Shown here piece by piece: positions 20,166 through 30,348 of a stretch of 64,000 bases of DNA. The DNA is taken from positions 1 through 64,000 of the forward strand of contig JACKEJ010000016.1 of the NCBI GenBank assembly GCA_020633055.1, written 5' to 3'. Positions within the stretch are counted from its first letter, which is position 1. The number at the start of each line of letters is the position of its first letter. The stretch is from Sandaracinaceae bacterium (GTDB taxonomy: Bacteria; Myxococcota_A; Polyangia; Polyangiales; Houyiibacteriaceae). Under the pieces are notes generated by a model. It was not told the DNA's origin. It saw nothing but the letters and a program-made list of their open reading frames with translations, and did no database searches. The position numbers were made by a program, and so were the translations under genes.

Positions 20166-23100
20166 ATGTCCGTCAAGAGCGGGTTCGTGTTCGTGTGGGT
20201 GGCGCTGTTCGTCGGCGCGACGGTCGCGAACCGGCGGCGATGGGTCCATGGGGCAGTGCGACACCGCCGACGACTGCACGGTCAACGCATGCTCGGTGGC
20301 GACATGCGAGGCCTCGCGCTGTGTGGTGACACCCGTCGCGGACGGCCCGCCACCGGCCATCGACCAGATCGGCGGGGACGGCCAGCGCATCTGGTGCGTG
20401 GCCGGGCAGGTGCGCAACCAGAACGACGACAGCGACACCCCCTCCGGGAACAGCTGCGCGACGGGCTCGTGCTCGGGTGGCGTGCCCATCGTCACGCCGG
20501 CGCCCCTCGGGACCGCCTGCGACGAGGTCGCTTCTGGCGTGTGCAACGGCGACAGTCAGGCCCCCGCGTGTGTGGGGTGCAACGCCCCGGCGGACTGCAC
20601 GGCCCTGCCCGCCGATGACGAGTGCCAGACTCGCACCTGCGTGGATCACGTGTGTGGGCAGTCCTTCACGGCGGCCGGGACGCCCGTCGCGCTCCAGACG
20701 CCGCGCGACTGTCAGGAGCTGCAGTGCGATGGCGCGGGTGGTGTGACCGCGACCGTCGACGACGCGGACCTCCCGGACGACCACAACGACTGCACCGATG
20801 ACGTTTGCACGGACGGAACGCCCTCGCACCCCAACCTGGACAACGGCACGACATGCGGCGACGGGACGTTGACCTGCGATGGCACGGGGCAGTGCATCGG
20901 CTGTGTGGACCCCGCGCAGTGCGGTGACGAGACCTTCTGCGCGACGAACACCTGCACGCTGAGCGTGTGTGGACGCGCCCTCACGATGGCGGGCATGCTG
21001 GCGCCCCCGGCCGTTCAGGAGCCGGGCGACTGTCAGACACTGGTGTGCGATGGCGAGGGCGGGCTCGCTCCGATCCCCGAGGACACGGACCTGCCGCTGG
21101 ACGACGGCGACGAGTGCACCACGCAGGTGTGCGTGGACGGGGCGCCCATGTTCCCGCCCGCGCCCATCGACACGCCGTGCGCGTCCGGCGGCTCCTACTG
21201 CGATGGGAGCGGCACGTGCGTGGGGTGCACCACGGGCGCGCACTGCGGCGCCGACACCGCCTGTGTGCGCTACGTGTGCGTGAACAACGGGTGCTCCGTG
21301 CTGGTGTCGCTGCCTGGCACGGCCATCCCGGGCAGCAGCCAGGTGGCGGGCGACTGCCAGGTGCTCTCGTGCGGCGCGGCGGGCGGCGTGCAGTCCACGC
21401 CCGACGACAACGACGTGCCCGTGGACGACAACGACTGCACGGACGACGAGTGCAACGGCGGCGTGCCCAGCCACCCCCCGGTGAACGCAGGTGGAGCCTG
21501 CGGGGACGGGTCGCAGATGTGCACCGACGACGGGCGCTGCGTGAGCTGCTTCGACGCGTCCGACTGCACGGGCGGCACGTTCTGCGGGCCGCGCGCGTGC
21601 GTGGCCGGGAGCTGCGTGACGGCGCCGCTCCCGCCAGGCACCCCGCTGGACGACGAGGTGCAGACCCCTGGCGACTGTCAGCGGATGCAGTGCGACGGCT
21701 CGGGTGGTGAAGAGGTGGTGGTGGACAACTCGGACGTGCCGAGCGACACGAACAACGAGTGCACCTCGGCGTCGTGCGACGAGGGTGTCCCCGGGTCGTT
21801 CCCGCTGCCGACGGGCACGGGCTGCAGTGTCGGCGGCGACGTGTGCGACGGCAACGGCACGTGCGTGGAGTGCAACGCCAACGCCGAGTGCGGCACGAGC
21901 ACGGACTGTCGCGTCCACACATGCGTGAACCACGTCTGCCAGGTGCAGGACGTGGCGGCGGGCACCCCCGTGGCCAGCCAGACCGCGGGCGACTGTCAGG
22001 AGGTGCGCTGCGACGGGAACGGCGGCACCACCAGCGTGGCGCTGAACAGCGACACCCCGAACGATCAGAACGAGTGCACGGCCGACACCTGCAACGCGGG
22101 CACGCCCCAGTCGACCCCGACACCCAACGCGTCGTGCGGCACCTCGGGCATCTGCAACGCGGGTGGCCAGTGCGTCGGATGCAACACGGCCGCGGACTGC
22201 GGGACGGACTCGTTCTGTCGATCGTACGCCTGCGTCGCGAACACGTGCGAGGTGACCAACACCGCGCCGAACACGCCGCTGCCCGCGGGCAGCCAGGTGG
22301 CTGCGGACTGCAACACGCTCGTGTGCGACGGCGCGGGGGGCACCACCACCACGCCGGACCCGGTGGACGTGCCCGTGGACGACGGGAACGAGTGCACGGT
22401 GAGCGCGTGCTCGAACGGGACCCGTGCGGCACCAACACGTTCTGCGCGCAGTTCTCCTGCAACGCCGGCGCATGTCAACAGACCAACACCGGCGCTGGCG
22501 TGGACCTCCCCTCGGGCAACCAGTCGCCCGGCGACTGCCAGGTGCTGGAGTGTGACGGAAACGGCGCCGTTCGTTCCGTGGCGCTGAACACCGACGTGCC
22601 GAGCGATGGCAACGCATGCACGGAGGACCGCTGCACCGCTGGCGTGCCGAGCAACCCGAACCGCCCACTGAACTACGTCTGCCGCAGCAACGACTACTGC
22701 GATGGCGCCGGCAACTGCGTGGACTGCAACACCGCGAGCCAGTGCGGCACGGACACGTTCTGCCAGACCTTCACGTGCAACGCGCAGACGTGCGGGACGA
22801 TCAACACCGCGGCGGGCACGGACCTGCCGGCAGGTAACCAGACCACGGGCGACTGCCAGGTGGTGGAGTGCGACGGGCTCGGCGCGCCACGCAGCGTCGC
22901 GCTGGACACGGACGTCTTCGTGGACGGAAACGACTGCACGGACGACCTGTGTACGGCGGGCACGCCCAGCAACCCTGCCTCGGCGATGGGCGCCGCGTGC
23001 ATGATGGGCGGCGACTACTGCGACGGCGCGGGCAGCTGCCTCGAATGCCTGACCAACGAGCACTGCGGCACCAGCACGTTCTGCCACACCTACACCTGCA

Positions 23101-25133
23101 ACGCGGGGGTGTGTAGCGAGAGCTTCGCCACGATGGGCGCGACGCTGCCAACGGGACAGACGGTGGGCGATTGCCAGTCGCTGGTGTGCAACGGGACCGG
23201 CGGTGTGACCAGCGTCGCGCTGAACTCGGACCTGCCCAACGACATGAACGCCTGCACGAGCGACTCGTGCGTGGCGGGCGCGCCCACGTACACCAACGTG
23301 ACCAATGGACAGGCGTGCGGCGGGAGCGGCATGTGCCTGAACGGCAACTGCGTGGGCTGCGTGGTCGCTTCCGACTGCGGCGTGAGCGACTTCTGCGTGA
23401 CGTACACGTGCAGCGCGATGAACACCTGCGAGGTGAGCTACACGAGCAACGGCACCGCGCTGCCGGGCCAGACCGCGGGCGACTGTCAGCGCCTCGAGTG
23501 TGACGGCGCGGGTTCGACGGTGTCGCGGGCGTTCAACAGCGACCTGCCGGTGGACGGCAACGCCTGCACCAGCGACGTGTGCAACGCTGGCGTACCCAGC
23601 AACCCGAACCTGCCGCTGAACACGGCGTGTGGGACGGGGGACTTCTGCAACGGCTCTGGCGCCTGCGTGGACTGCAACAGCGCGGCCCAGTGCGGCACCA
23701 GCTCCTTCTGTCAGACCTTCACCTGCAACAGCAACACCTGCGGCGTGACCAACACCGCCAACGGCACGGCGCTCCCCAGCGGGAGCCAGACCGCCGGGGA
23801 CTGCCGTGAGCTCCGCTGCAACGGAGCCGGCGGAACGACGAACGCGGTGCTCAACACGGACCTCCCGAACGACAACAACCAGTGCACCAGCGACAGCTGC
23901 TCGGCCGGGACCCCCACGTTCACCAACTTGGCCATCAACACGGCGTGTGGGACGGGGGACTTCTGCAACGGCTCTGGCGCCTGCGTGGACTGCAACAGCG
24001 CGGCCCAGTGCGGCACCAGCTCCTTCTGTCAGACCTTCACCTGCAACAGCAACACCTGCGGCGTGACCAACACCGCCAACGGCACGGCGCTCCCCAGCGG
24101 GAGCCAGACCGCCGGGGACTGCCACGAGCTGCGCTGCAACGGGGTCGGTGGAACCACCAACGCCATCCTGAACACGGACACGCCCGTGGACGGCAACCCG
24201 TGCACGAACGACGTGTGTACCTCGGGCACTCCCAGCAACCCGAACAGCACCATCAACACGCCTTGCGGGAGCGGTGACTACTGCAACGGCTCCGGAGCCT
24301 GCGTAGACTGCACCACCGCGACGCAGTGCCCGAACGGCAACCAGTGCCAGTCACGCACCTGCACCGGCAACACGTGTGGGCTGACGGGCCTGGCCAACGG
24401 CACGCCGTGCAACGACGGGCTCTTCTGCACTCAGACGGACACCTGCAACGGTTCGGGCACCTGCAACGGCTCGGGCAACCCGTGCAACTCGCAGTGCCAG
24501 ACGTGCAACGACACCACCAACGTGTGCAACAACCGCACGAACGGGACCGCGTGCAACGACGGTCTGTTCTGCACGCAGACGGACACATGCTCGAACGGCA
24601 GCTGTTCCGGCTCGGGCAACCCCTGTGACTCGCAGTGCGAGACGTGCAACGACGTGTCCAACACGTGCCCCGATCGCTCCGCGGGCACCGCGTGCGCCAC
24701 GCCCGCGTCGGGGCGAAACAACGTGTGCTGGCAGGCCCAGTGCGACGGCTCGGGCACGTGCGGCTACCGCACCAACCGCTTCGGCGGGTCCATGACCGCC
24801 AACAGCTCGGCTTATGCCTACAGCAACATCCCCAACTTCAACACATGCACCGGCTGCCACGCGGACTACTCGGGGACACCAGGCAACTTCAGCTTCAGCG
24901 AGAGCTGGTCGGAGAGCTCGAGCTACTCGATCTTCGACACGTACTGCGACAACTGGGGCTCCAACAGCGACCGCATCTACTACGGCAACCGACGCGCGGG
25001 CTGCGTGCTCTACGTGCTCGACAACGGCATCATGCCGGACGGGTCACCGCGTGGCGCGTGGGACTACGACGACGAGTACCTGCGGTGGTACTGCAGCAGC
25101 AGCGGTCCGGGTGGCGGCGTGTTCGGCTGGTGA
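20166..25133 (+). CDS. Giant secreted Cys-rich repeat protein with C-terminal CxxCH segment, disrupted twice
   Basis: The protein would be about 1,650 residues. The ATG at 20166 starts a signal peptide (KSGFVFVWVALFVGATVA). At 20231-20232 one extra C shifts the frame; without it the product continues ANGGDGSMGQCDTADD. Twelve tandem units of about 106 residues follow. Each has a GDCQxLxCDGxGG core and Cys-rich flanks (GTDTFCxTFTC, CTxDxCxxGTPSNPN); the cores recur every 312-324 bp from 20707 to 24117. One interval (22306 to 22533) is only 227 bp, indicating a 91-bp loss that changes frame near 22420. After the repeats come two NDGLFCTQTDTC modules and a region with CTGCH and GIMPDG, suggesting a mono-haem cytochrome c domain. 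Its role is unknown; it is probably an extracellular electron-transfer or adhesion protein. Confidence 0.75.
20707..24119 (+). repeat. Array of twelve 318-bp coding repeats
   Basis: Measured from the G of the GAC (GAT in unit 9) of each core motif, units begin at 20707, 21028, 21352, 21673, 21991, 22306, 22533, 22851, 23169, 23481, 23799 and 24117. Intervals are 321, 324, 321, 318, 315, 227, 318, 318, 312, 318 and 318 bp. The single 227-bp interval marks an internal deletion. The segments 23619-23805 and 23937-24123 appear identical over 187 bp at a 318-bp offset. Confidence 0.8.
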
Positions 25134-25248
25134 ACGAGGCGCGGGCGGGAGCCGCTGCGGCGCGCCCACGCGCGAACCTCACGACAGCGCGTACGAACAC
25201 GGGCGCTGGGGGGCTCGCCGCCAGCCGAGCGAAGGCCCGCAGACGAGC

Positions 25249-26403
25249 TCAGGGCGCCATGTGCGCGGCGCCCTCGGCGGCCATCTGTTCTTCCGTCTCG
25301 GGCTCGGCGCCGCGGTGGTTGTGAGCAGGCATGGGCGGAGGCGGCAGGCTGATGTCGCGCAGCACCTCGAGGGGCTGCATCTCGACCCGATGCGACTCGC
25401 GCAGGTGCGCGATGTAGGCGCGGTAGGCCCCGTCGCGGGACTCCACGGCCACACGGCGACGCACCGTGGGGAGCACGTCCTCGAAGCTGGGGTGGGCGCC
25501 CTCGCGGATGCCGGTGAGCCGCACGATGCTGTAGCGTGGACCAGCGCTGGTGGTCACCTCCAGCGGCGCGCTCGCGATGGGCTCCTCCCGCGTGAGCGTG
25601 AAGGCCAGCCGCACGATGTCGGCGTCCACCGGCGCATCGGTGCTCCCCGCGGCGGTCCCGTCCGCAGCGAAGTAGCCGAGGTCGCCGCCTCGCTGGTTGG
25701 TCTCGGTGTCGAGGCTGTCGGACTGGGCCAGGCGGCGGAAGGCGCGCAGGTCTCCCGCGCGCACCTGCGCCAGTAGCTCGGCCGCCCGCTCCTCGGTCTC
25801 TACGAGGATGTGCGAGACGCGGCGCTGCTCGGCGCGTACGAAGAGCTCCTGGTGGGCATCGAAGTACGCGCGCGCATCTTCGTCGGTGACGTGACTCGGT
25901 CCGTTGGGCTCGTCGATCTGGCGGCGCACCACGGTGGCGACGAGGTGGCGGTCTACCAGGGTGCGCACCGCCGGTCGCTCGGCGTAGCCCCGGGCCTCCG
26001 CTGCGTGCGCCAGCAGCTTGGCGCGGAAGAGCTCGCGGGCGTGCTCCACCAACCGCTCTCGGTCGGCGAACTGGCGGCGCGCGAAGGGGGAGCGACGCTG
26101 CACGTCGTCCTCGATCTCTCCGAGCGTGAGCGTGACGTCGCCGAGGCGCGCAAAGACCTGGTCACGGCGCGCCTGCTCTTCGGTGGCATCCGGAGCGCTT
26201 GCGGGGGACGCAGAGGGCCCGAGGGCCCCCTGCCCTGCGCCAGACCCAGCGGGCGCAGCCGTCGCCGTCGGGTGGCCTTGTGCCCTGCGACGCGCGGGCG
26301 CAGGCTGCCCCTGGGCGGCGGGGCCCAGGAGGGAGGCTCCACCGAGCGAGAGCAGCAGGGCGAGCGCCGTGAGCGCTCGACGGGTGGGGGTGCGTGGCCG
26401 CAT
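25249..26403 (-). CDS. SurA/PrsA-like parvulin peptidyl-prolyl isomerase
   Basis: This 384-residue exported protein has a signal peptide (ALTALALLLSLGGASLLG) and a Pro/Ala-rich linker. A SurA-type N-terminal helical region follows (VFARLGDVTLTLGEIEDDV...FARRQFADRERLVEHARELF), then a parvulin rotamase domain (about residues 197-305: RRVSHILVETEERAAELLAQ, then DTETNQRGGDLGYF). Such proteins chaperone outer-membrane or secreted proteins in the periplasm. It lies 15 bp downstream of, and is co-oriented with, the probable outer-membrane protein gene at 26419, which fits a chaperone role. Confidence 0.87.
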   Translation of the reverse strand: MRPRTPTRRALTALALLLSLGGASLLGPAAQGQPAPARRRAQGHPTATAAPAGSGAGQGALGPSASPASAPDATEEQARRDQVFARLGDVTLTLGEIEDDVQRRSPFARRQFADRERLVEHARELFRAKLLAHAAEARGYAERPAVRTLVDRHLVATVVRRQIDEPNGPSHVTDEDARAYFDAHQELFVRAEQRRVSHILVETEERAAELLAQVRAGDLRAFRRLAQSDSLDTETNQRGGDLGYFAADGTAAGSTDAPVDADIVRLAFTLTREEPIASAPLEVTTSAGPRYSIVRLTGIREGAHPSFEDVLPTVRRRVAVESRDGAYRAYIAHLRESHRVEMQPLEVLRDISLPPPPMPAHNHRGAEPETEEQMAAEGAAHMAP

Positions 26404-26418
26404 GGCCGGGAGCCTATC

Positions 26419-27561
26419 TCAGTTGAGGCCGATGGCGAGCCCACCGCCGACGTAGATGCCGCTGAAGATGTCGAAGCCGACGTCGGCGCGGATCACGAGT
26501 TGATGGATGGGCTTGATGCGCAGCGAGATCTGCGGGGCCAGCCGGAACCACAGGTTGGGCACGCTGCCGCCGTCGAACCACTTGCGGGCGACGACCCCAT
26601 AGTGGGCGCCGCGCTCGCCGTCTTCGTTGGAGATGGGCTCCATGCCGGGTTCGCCACTCGCGCCCTGACAGTATTGTTCGATGCCGAGGCCGTTCGACCG
26701 GGACGCGTCGATGTCGTCGCCCGGCTGCGCCCCACCGGGGCCCCCTCCGATGATGGGCGTGGTGCACGGCTGGAAGCCGCCATGCTGTTCGCTCGGGTAC
26801 GCCTCGGTGCGCACGAGGTCCCCGAACACGTACCCCACGCCAAGCCCCAATCCGTACTCGAGCCCGATGTAGTCGTTGAACATCGTGCTCCACATGAAGG
26901 TCGCGCCGACCATGACCGAGCGCAGGTTGCTGTCGATGATCTCGACGTCGTCCGGGGGATCACCGTTGGCCAGGAACGGACCTTCAGTGGTGAAGTCCGC
27001 GTACCACGCGCTGGCGATGATCTCGAACGAGTCGCGGCGGATGGTCAGCTCCAGACCTGCCTGCGGGTTCGAGATGGACGGCGAATGCTGCACGAAGATC
27101 TCGACCATGCCGGAGGGGATGAAGTGGTGGTGGTAGAAGCCACCGAGGAAGAAGTACCGCTTGTTCGGGTCTTCGTAGGGATCCGTGCCTCGCCGGACCG
27201 TCTCCACGCCGTAGGCCTGCTCGGTGAGCACTTGCTCGTCGGAGAGGATTCCGCTCTGCGTGACGTCGGCGGTGTCGACGCTTCCGTCCGGGCGACGACG
27301 AGCGTCGGGGGACGAGGGGGCGGGTGCGCCGCTGTCACCGCTCGCCCCTTCGTCCGTCGCTGGGGGCGGAGGCGGCGGACTGGGCTGGTCTGCCGCAGCA
27401 GGGCCGCTCGAAGCAGGCGGTGGCTGGTCCGCCGGTGCGGCCTCCGACGATGGCGGCGTATCGGCCTGGGCGGCGGCGCGCGTGGGCGCCGATGTGGCAA
27501 CCACGCCTGTGGCGATCGAGAGCAGAAGCGTGAGCGAAGTCCAAGAGCGAGGGTGCGACAT
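26419..27561 (-). CDS. Outer-membrane-type exported protein
   Basis: This 380-residue protein starts at the ATG at 27561, which has GGAGG 5 nt upstream. A signal peptide ends near TRAAAQA, followed by a disordered Pro/Ser-rich stretch (residues about 32-95). The remaining ~250 residues are beta-rich with aromatic alternation (YFFLGGFYHHHFIPSG, FEIIASAWYADF, IGLEYGLGLGVGYVFGDLV, VGFDIFSGIYVGGGLAIGLN), ending in the type of hydrophobic strand typical of outer-membrane barrels. It is followed by the parvulin gene. I recognise no specific family. Confidence 0.75.
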   Translation of the reverse strand: MSHPRSWTSLTLLLSIATGVVATSAPTRAAAQADTPPSSEAAPADQPPPASSGPAAADQPSPPPPPPATDEGASGDSGAPAPSSPDARRRPDGSVDTADVTQSGILSDEQVLTEQAYGVETVRRGTDPYEDPNKRYFFLGGFYHHHFIPSGMVEIFVQHSPSISNPQAGLELTIRRDSFEIIASAWYADFTTEGPFLANGDPPDDVEIIDSNLRSVMVGATFMWSTMFNDYIGLEYGLGLGVGYVFGDLVRTEAYPSEQHGGFQPCTTPIIGGGPGGAQPGDDIDASRSNGLGIEQYCQGASGEPGMEPISNEDGERGAHYGVVARKWFDGGSVPNLWFRLAPQISLRIKPIHQLVIRADVGFDIFSGIYVGGGLAIGLN

Positions 27562-27635
27562 GAGTCCTCCGTGCCCTGCTGCGCGGCAGGAGCGCGTGTA
27601 GTCAAGTGAGTCGGCGACCCGCCGAGTGTAGCGTG

Positions 27636-28826
27636 TCACGACGAAATCATCACCTGACGTGCGATATCGAGCCACCAATCGGTGCCCCCGCCGAGCTCGA
27701 CCACCAGGATGGCCTCGGCGGCAGCCTGGTCTTCGCGCAGGCCATCGGCCACCAGCCAGCCGTGTACGCGCGCGTAAATCAGCACGCGGGTCGCCAGCTC
27801 GGCGCGGAAGTGCTCGAAGGGGAACTCGTCGTACCAGTGCATGGCCCACAGCTGATCGAGGACGAAGTCCTGCAGCATGAAGAGCGCGCTCCGGGGCTCC
27901 GCGCTGCGGGCCACTCCCCGCTCGAACGCATCACGCCACGGGGGCGGCGCGGTACCGCGCAAGGACGGCCCATCCGCGCTCGCGTCGCCGCGCTCCGAAG
28001 TGCAGGCGACGACGGCGTCGGCGAACCACCGCATCACGTGCTCCAGCCGGGTGCTCCCGCGCAGATCGCGTAGCTGCCCGACGAGGGTCCCCCAGTCGCC
28101 ACCGTCGAGCGGCGGGAAGGCCGTGGGGTACAGCGCCCGCGCAACTTCGTCGACGCTCTGGGCCGCCCGCACGCTCGCCATCAGCGCCCGCTCCGTGTCC
28201 CGATACTCGGCGAAGGACGCGCTACGTGAGCGGGTGAGGGGCACGCGCTTGCCCACGCGCATGACCGGCGCGAGCTTGCCCCGCTCCGTGATGGCGGGCA
28301 GCGCGTCCTCGACGGTCATGGCCGGGCGCTCTCCCAGCGTGCGGCACGGACACTTGTGCTCGGTGGTGATGCGCCCCCCTTCGGGTGTGGCGGTCAGACT
28401 GACGGGGAACTGCTTGCACGCCTGGGGCTTGAGCAGACCCCCCAGCGGCGTGTGGACAGCGCAGCGCCCCTCCTCGAGGAAGATGCAGCTGCCCGACTCG
28501 GCGCGCATCACCAGCACGTGCACGTCGTCGCGGGGGTCGTGCGCCACGATGCCGTCGTGCAACACGCGCAGCCGCGCGCGCTCGCCCAGCCGGATGGGGC
28601 CGATGGCGTGGATGTCCGTGCAGCACAGGCCATCGCCGAAGCACGCGTAGCGCGCACCGTCGCGCACCACCAGGGGCTCACAGCGAGCGCCGTCCAAGCT
28701 GGGTAGGCTCGGCAGGCTCGGCAGGCTCGGCAACTTCACGAGCGCCTCGGGGCGGAGATCGGCGCGGACGGAGAAGGAGGCACACGGGTCACGATGGGTC
28801 TCTGCTGGGTTGGGGTGTCGGGGCAC
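27636..28826 (-). CDS. YkgJ-family cysteine-cluster (Fe-S) protein
   Basis: This 396-residue protein has an N-terminal YkgJ-type zinc/iron-chelating domain: CFGDGLCC (about residues 63-70), CIFLEEGRCAVH, a further Cys in PQACKQFPV, and CPC. The family is thought to bind a metal or Fe-S cluster; its reaction is unknown. The C-terminal two thirds are helical and typical of long YkgJ proteins. An N-terminal LPSLPSLPSLPSL run is encoded by imperfect 9-bp tandem repeats around 28700-28735. It is upstream of and co-oriented with the outer-membrane protein gene (74-bp gap). Confidence 0.8.
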   Translation of the reverse strand: MPRHPNPAETHRDPCASFSVRADLRPEALVKLPSLPSLPSLPSLDGARCEPLVVRDGARYACFGDGLCCTDIHAIGPIRLGERARLRVLHDGIVAHDPRDDVHVLVMRAESGSCIFLEEGRCAVHTPLGGLLKPQACKQFPVSLTATPEGGRITTEHKCPCRTLGERPAMTVEDALPAITERGKLAPVMRVGKRVPLTRSRSASFAEYRDTERALMASVRAAQSVDEVARALYPTAFPPLDGGDWGTLVGQLRDLRGSTRLEHVMRWFADAVVACTSERGDASADGPSLRGTAPPPWRDAFERGVARSAEPRSALFMLQDFVLDQLWAMHWYDEFPFEHFRAELATRVLIYARVHGWLVADGLREDQAAAEAILVVELGGGTDWWLDIARQVMISS

Positions 28827-28922
28827 GCAGCGCGGCGGCGGACCTTCCGGCGCGAGCCACGCCGGCAGGCAGGCGCCACGGTCGAGGCGTGGGCCGCCGC
28901 GGCGCGAAGTAGGGCGCGCTGC

Positions 28923-29699
28923 TCAGGCAGCGTACCCCAGGACCAGCGCGCGCGAGAGCAGATAGAAGCCGTCGATCATGACGAACAGCAGCAGCTTGAA
29001 CGGGAGCGACACGGTGGTCGGCGACATCATGTGCATGCCGAGCGCGAGCAAGATGTTGGCGACGACCATGTCGACGACCAGGAATGGGAGGAAGATGAGG
29101 AAGCCGATCTGGAACGCCTCGGCGAGCTCGGTCACGACGAACGCCGGGAGCACCACGAGGAAGTCGTCTGGCTGCACGGAGTCACGCTGATCGGCGGGGC
29201 GTGCGCGCCGGGCGAGGTCCAAGAACAGGACCCGCTCGCGCTCCCCTGCGTTGTGGGCGAGGAACGCCGCGAGAGGCGCAGCGCCCAGGCTGACGGCCTC
29301 GAACACCGCGTCCAGGCTTTCCCCCTCGAAGGGCGCGGCCCGGTCGACGCGGGCGACGGCGGGGGCAGCGGCGTCTTGGACGCGAGCGAAGACGGGCGCC
29401 ATGACGTAGAGCGACAAGACCGCGGCGAGCGCCGAGATGATGAGGCCGGACGGGACCTGCCCTGCCCCGAGCGCGTTGCGCAGGAGCGAGAAGACCACGG
29501 ACATCTTGGTGAAGCTCGTCATGGTCATGAACGCGAACGGCAGCAGCGAGAGCGCGACGAGCGCGACCATCGACACGATGGGCTGCCCGGCGAACGACTC
29601 GCTCCCTCTGCTGGCGGACTGTGCGGACGCGGTGTGCGGCAGGAGCACCACCGCCGAGGCGAGGCACGCAGCTAGCGCCGTGACGAGTCGATGTCGCAT
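28923..29699 (-). CDS. SctR/FliP-family type III secretion export-gate protein (orphan)
   Basis: This 258-residue protein has a signal peptide (LVTALAACLASAVVLLPHTASA), as FliP does. The conserved FliP/SctR core is clear: FTKMSVVFSLLRNALGAGQVPSG, FVVTELAEAFQIGFLIFLPF, VVANILLALGMHMMSP and TVSLPFKLLLFVMIDG. The protein forms the inner-membrane export gate of flagellar or injectisome type III systems together with SctS and SctT. None of those partners is next to it here: the neighbours are a YkgJ protein and a thioesterase. It may be part of a scattered type III locus or a remnant. The sequence looks intact. Confidence 0.9.
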   Translation of the reverse strand: MRHRLVTALAACLASAVVLLPHTASAQSASRGSESFAGQPIVSMVALVALSLLPFAFMTMTSFTKMSVVFSLLRNALGAGQVPSGLIISALAAVLSLYVMAPVFARVQDAAAPAVARVDRAAPFEGESLDAVFEAVSLGAAPLAAFLAHNAGERERVLFLDLARRARPADQRDSVQPDDFLVVLPAFVVTELAEAFQIGFLIFLPFLVVDMVVANILLALGMHMMSPTTVSLPFKLLLFVMIDGFYLLSRALVLGYAA

Positions 29700-29841
29700 G
29701 ATGTGCGATGATGAAGGCGCCCTGCGCACAGTCAACTCGAGGCCTGGGTGTCGTCGTCGTCGAACGGCAGCGCATGGCCGAGATCGGCGAGCAACGACCC
29801 ACGCGGTAGGATCCCGCGCAGACCCGTGATACGGATCGGCC

Positions 29842-30339
29842 GTGACTGAAGACAGCAAGGACTACGCCCCTGGGCTCAACGAGCGCTTGGGTGGGTACGA
29901 CTCGGCCATGGGCCTGCGCTTCGTATCGGCCACGCTCGACGAGATCGTCGCCGAGCTGCCCGTCGCGCCCAAACACCACCAGCCGTACGGGCTGGTACAT
30001 GGCGGCGTGTACGCGGGGATCGTGGAGACCGTGTGCAGCGTCGGGGCGGCGCTCAATGCGTTGCAGCACGGACGCTCGGCCGTCGGTCTCGAGAATGCCA
30101 CGTCGTTCGTGCGCGCCGCGAGGAGCGGGACGTTGCGTGCGCGAGCCGTGCCGCTGGTGCGGGGTCGGCGCACCCAAGTCTGGGAGGCTCGCATCGAAGA
30201 CGAGGAAGGCAACCTCCTCGCGCACGGCAAGGTGCGGCTGCTGTGCCTCGAGTCGGGGGCCGCGATGGCCGGTGAGGTCGTTCACGCCAAGAAGCCGGCG
30301 CTCAGCTCGCCTTCGGACGACGCGGGCGGCGAGGGCTGA
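29842..30339 (+). CDS. PaaI-type hotdog-fold thioesterase
   Basis: This 165-residue single hotdog-domain protein has YGLVHGGVYAGIVETVCS, the helix and catalytic HGG turn typical of PaaI/YbgC-like acyl-CoA thioesterases. It also has the beta strands LRARAVPLVRGRRTQVWEARIEDEEGNLLAHGKVRLL. It starts at a GTG at 29842. It would hydrolyse a small-molecule acyl-CoA, probably aromatic or medium chain, but the substrate cannot be read from sequence. The stop is 9 bp before the kinase start, so the two genes are probably one transcription unit. Confidence 0.85.
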   Translation: MTEDSKDYAPGLNERLGGYDSAMGLRFVSATLDEIVAELPVAPKHHQPYGLVHGGVYAGIVETVCSVGAALNALQHGRSAVGLENATSFVRAARSGTLRARAVPLVRGRRTQVWEARIEDEEGNLLAHGKVRLLCLESGAAMAGEVVHAKKPALSSPSDDAGGEG

Positions 30340-30348
30340 GCGGGCGCG

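Noticed and set aside
20225..22430. Programmed frameshifting in the giant repeat protein
   Set aside because: The second shift coincides with a 91-bp length defect of a repeat unit, and the first has no slippery site or downstream stimulator; indels are the simpler explanation.
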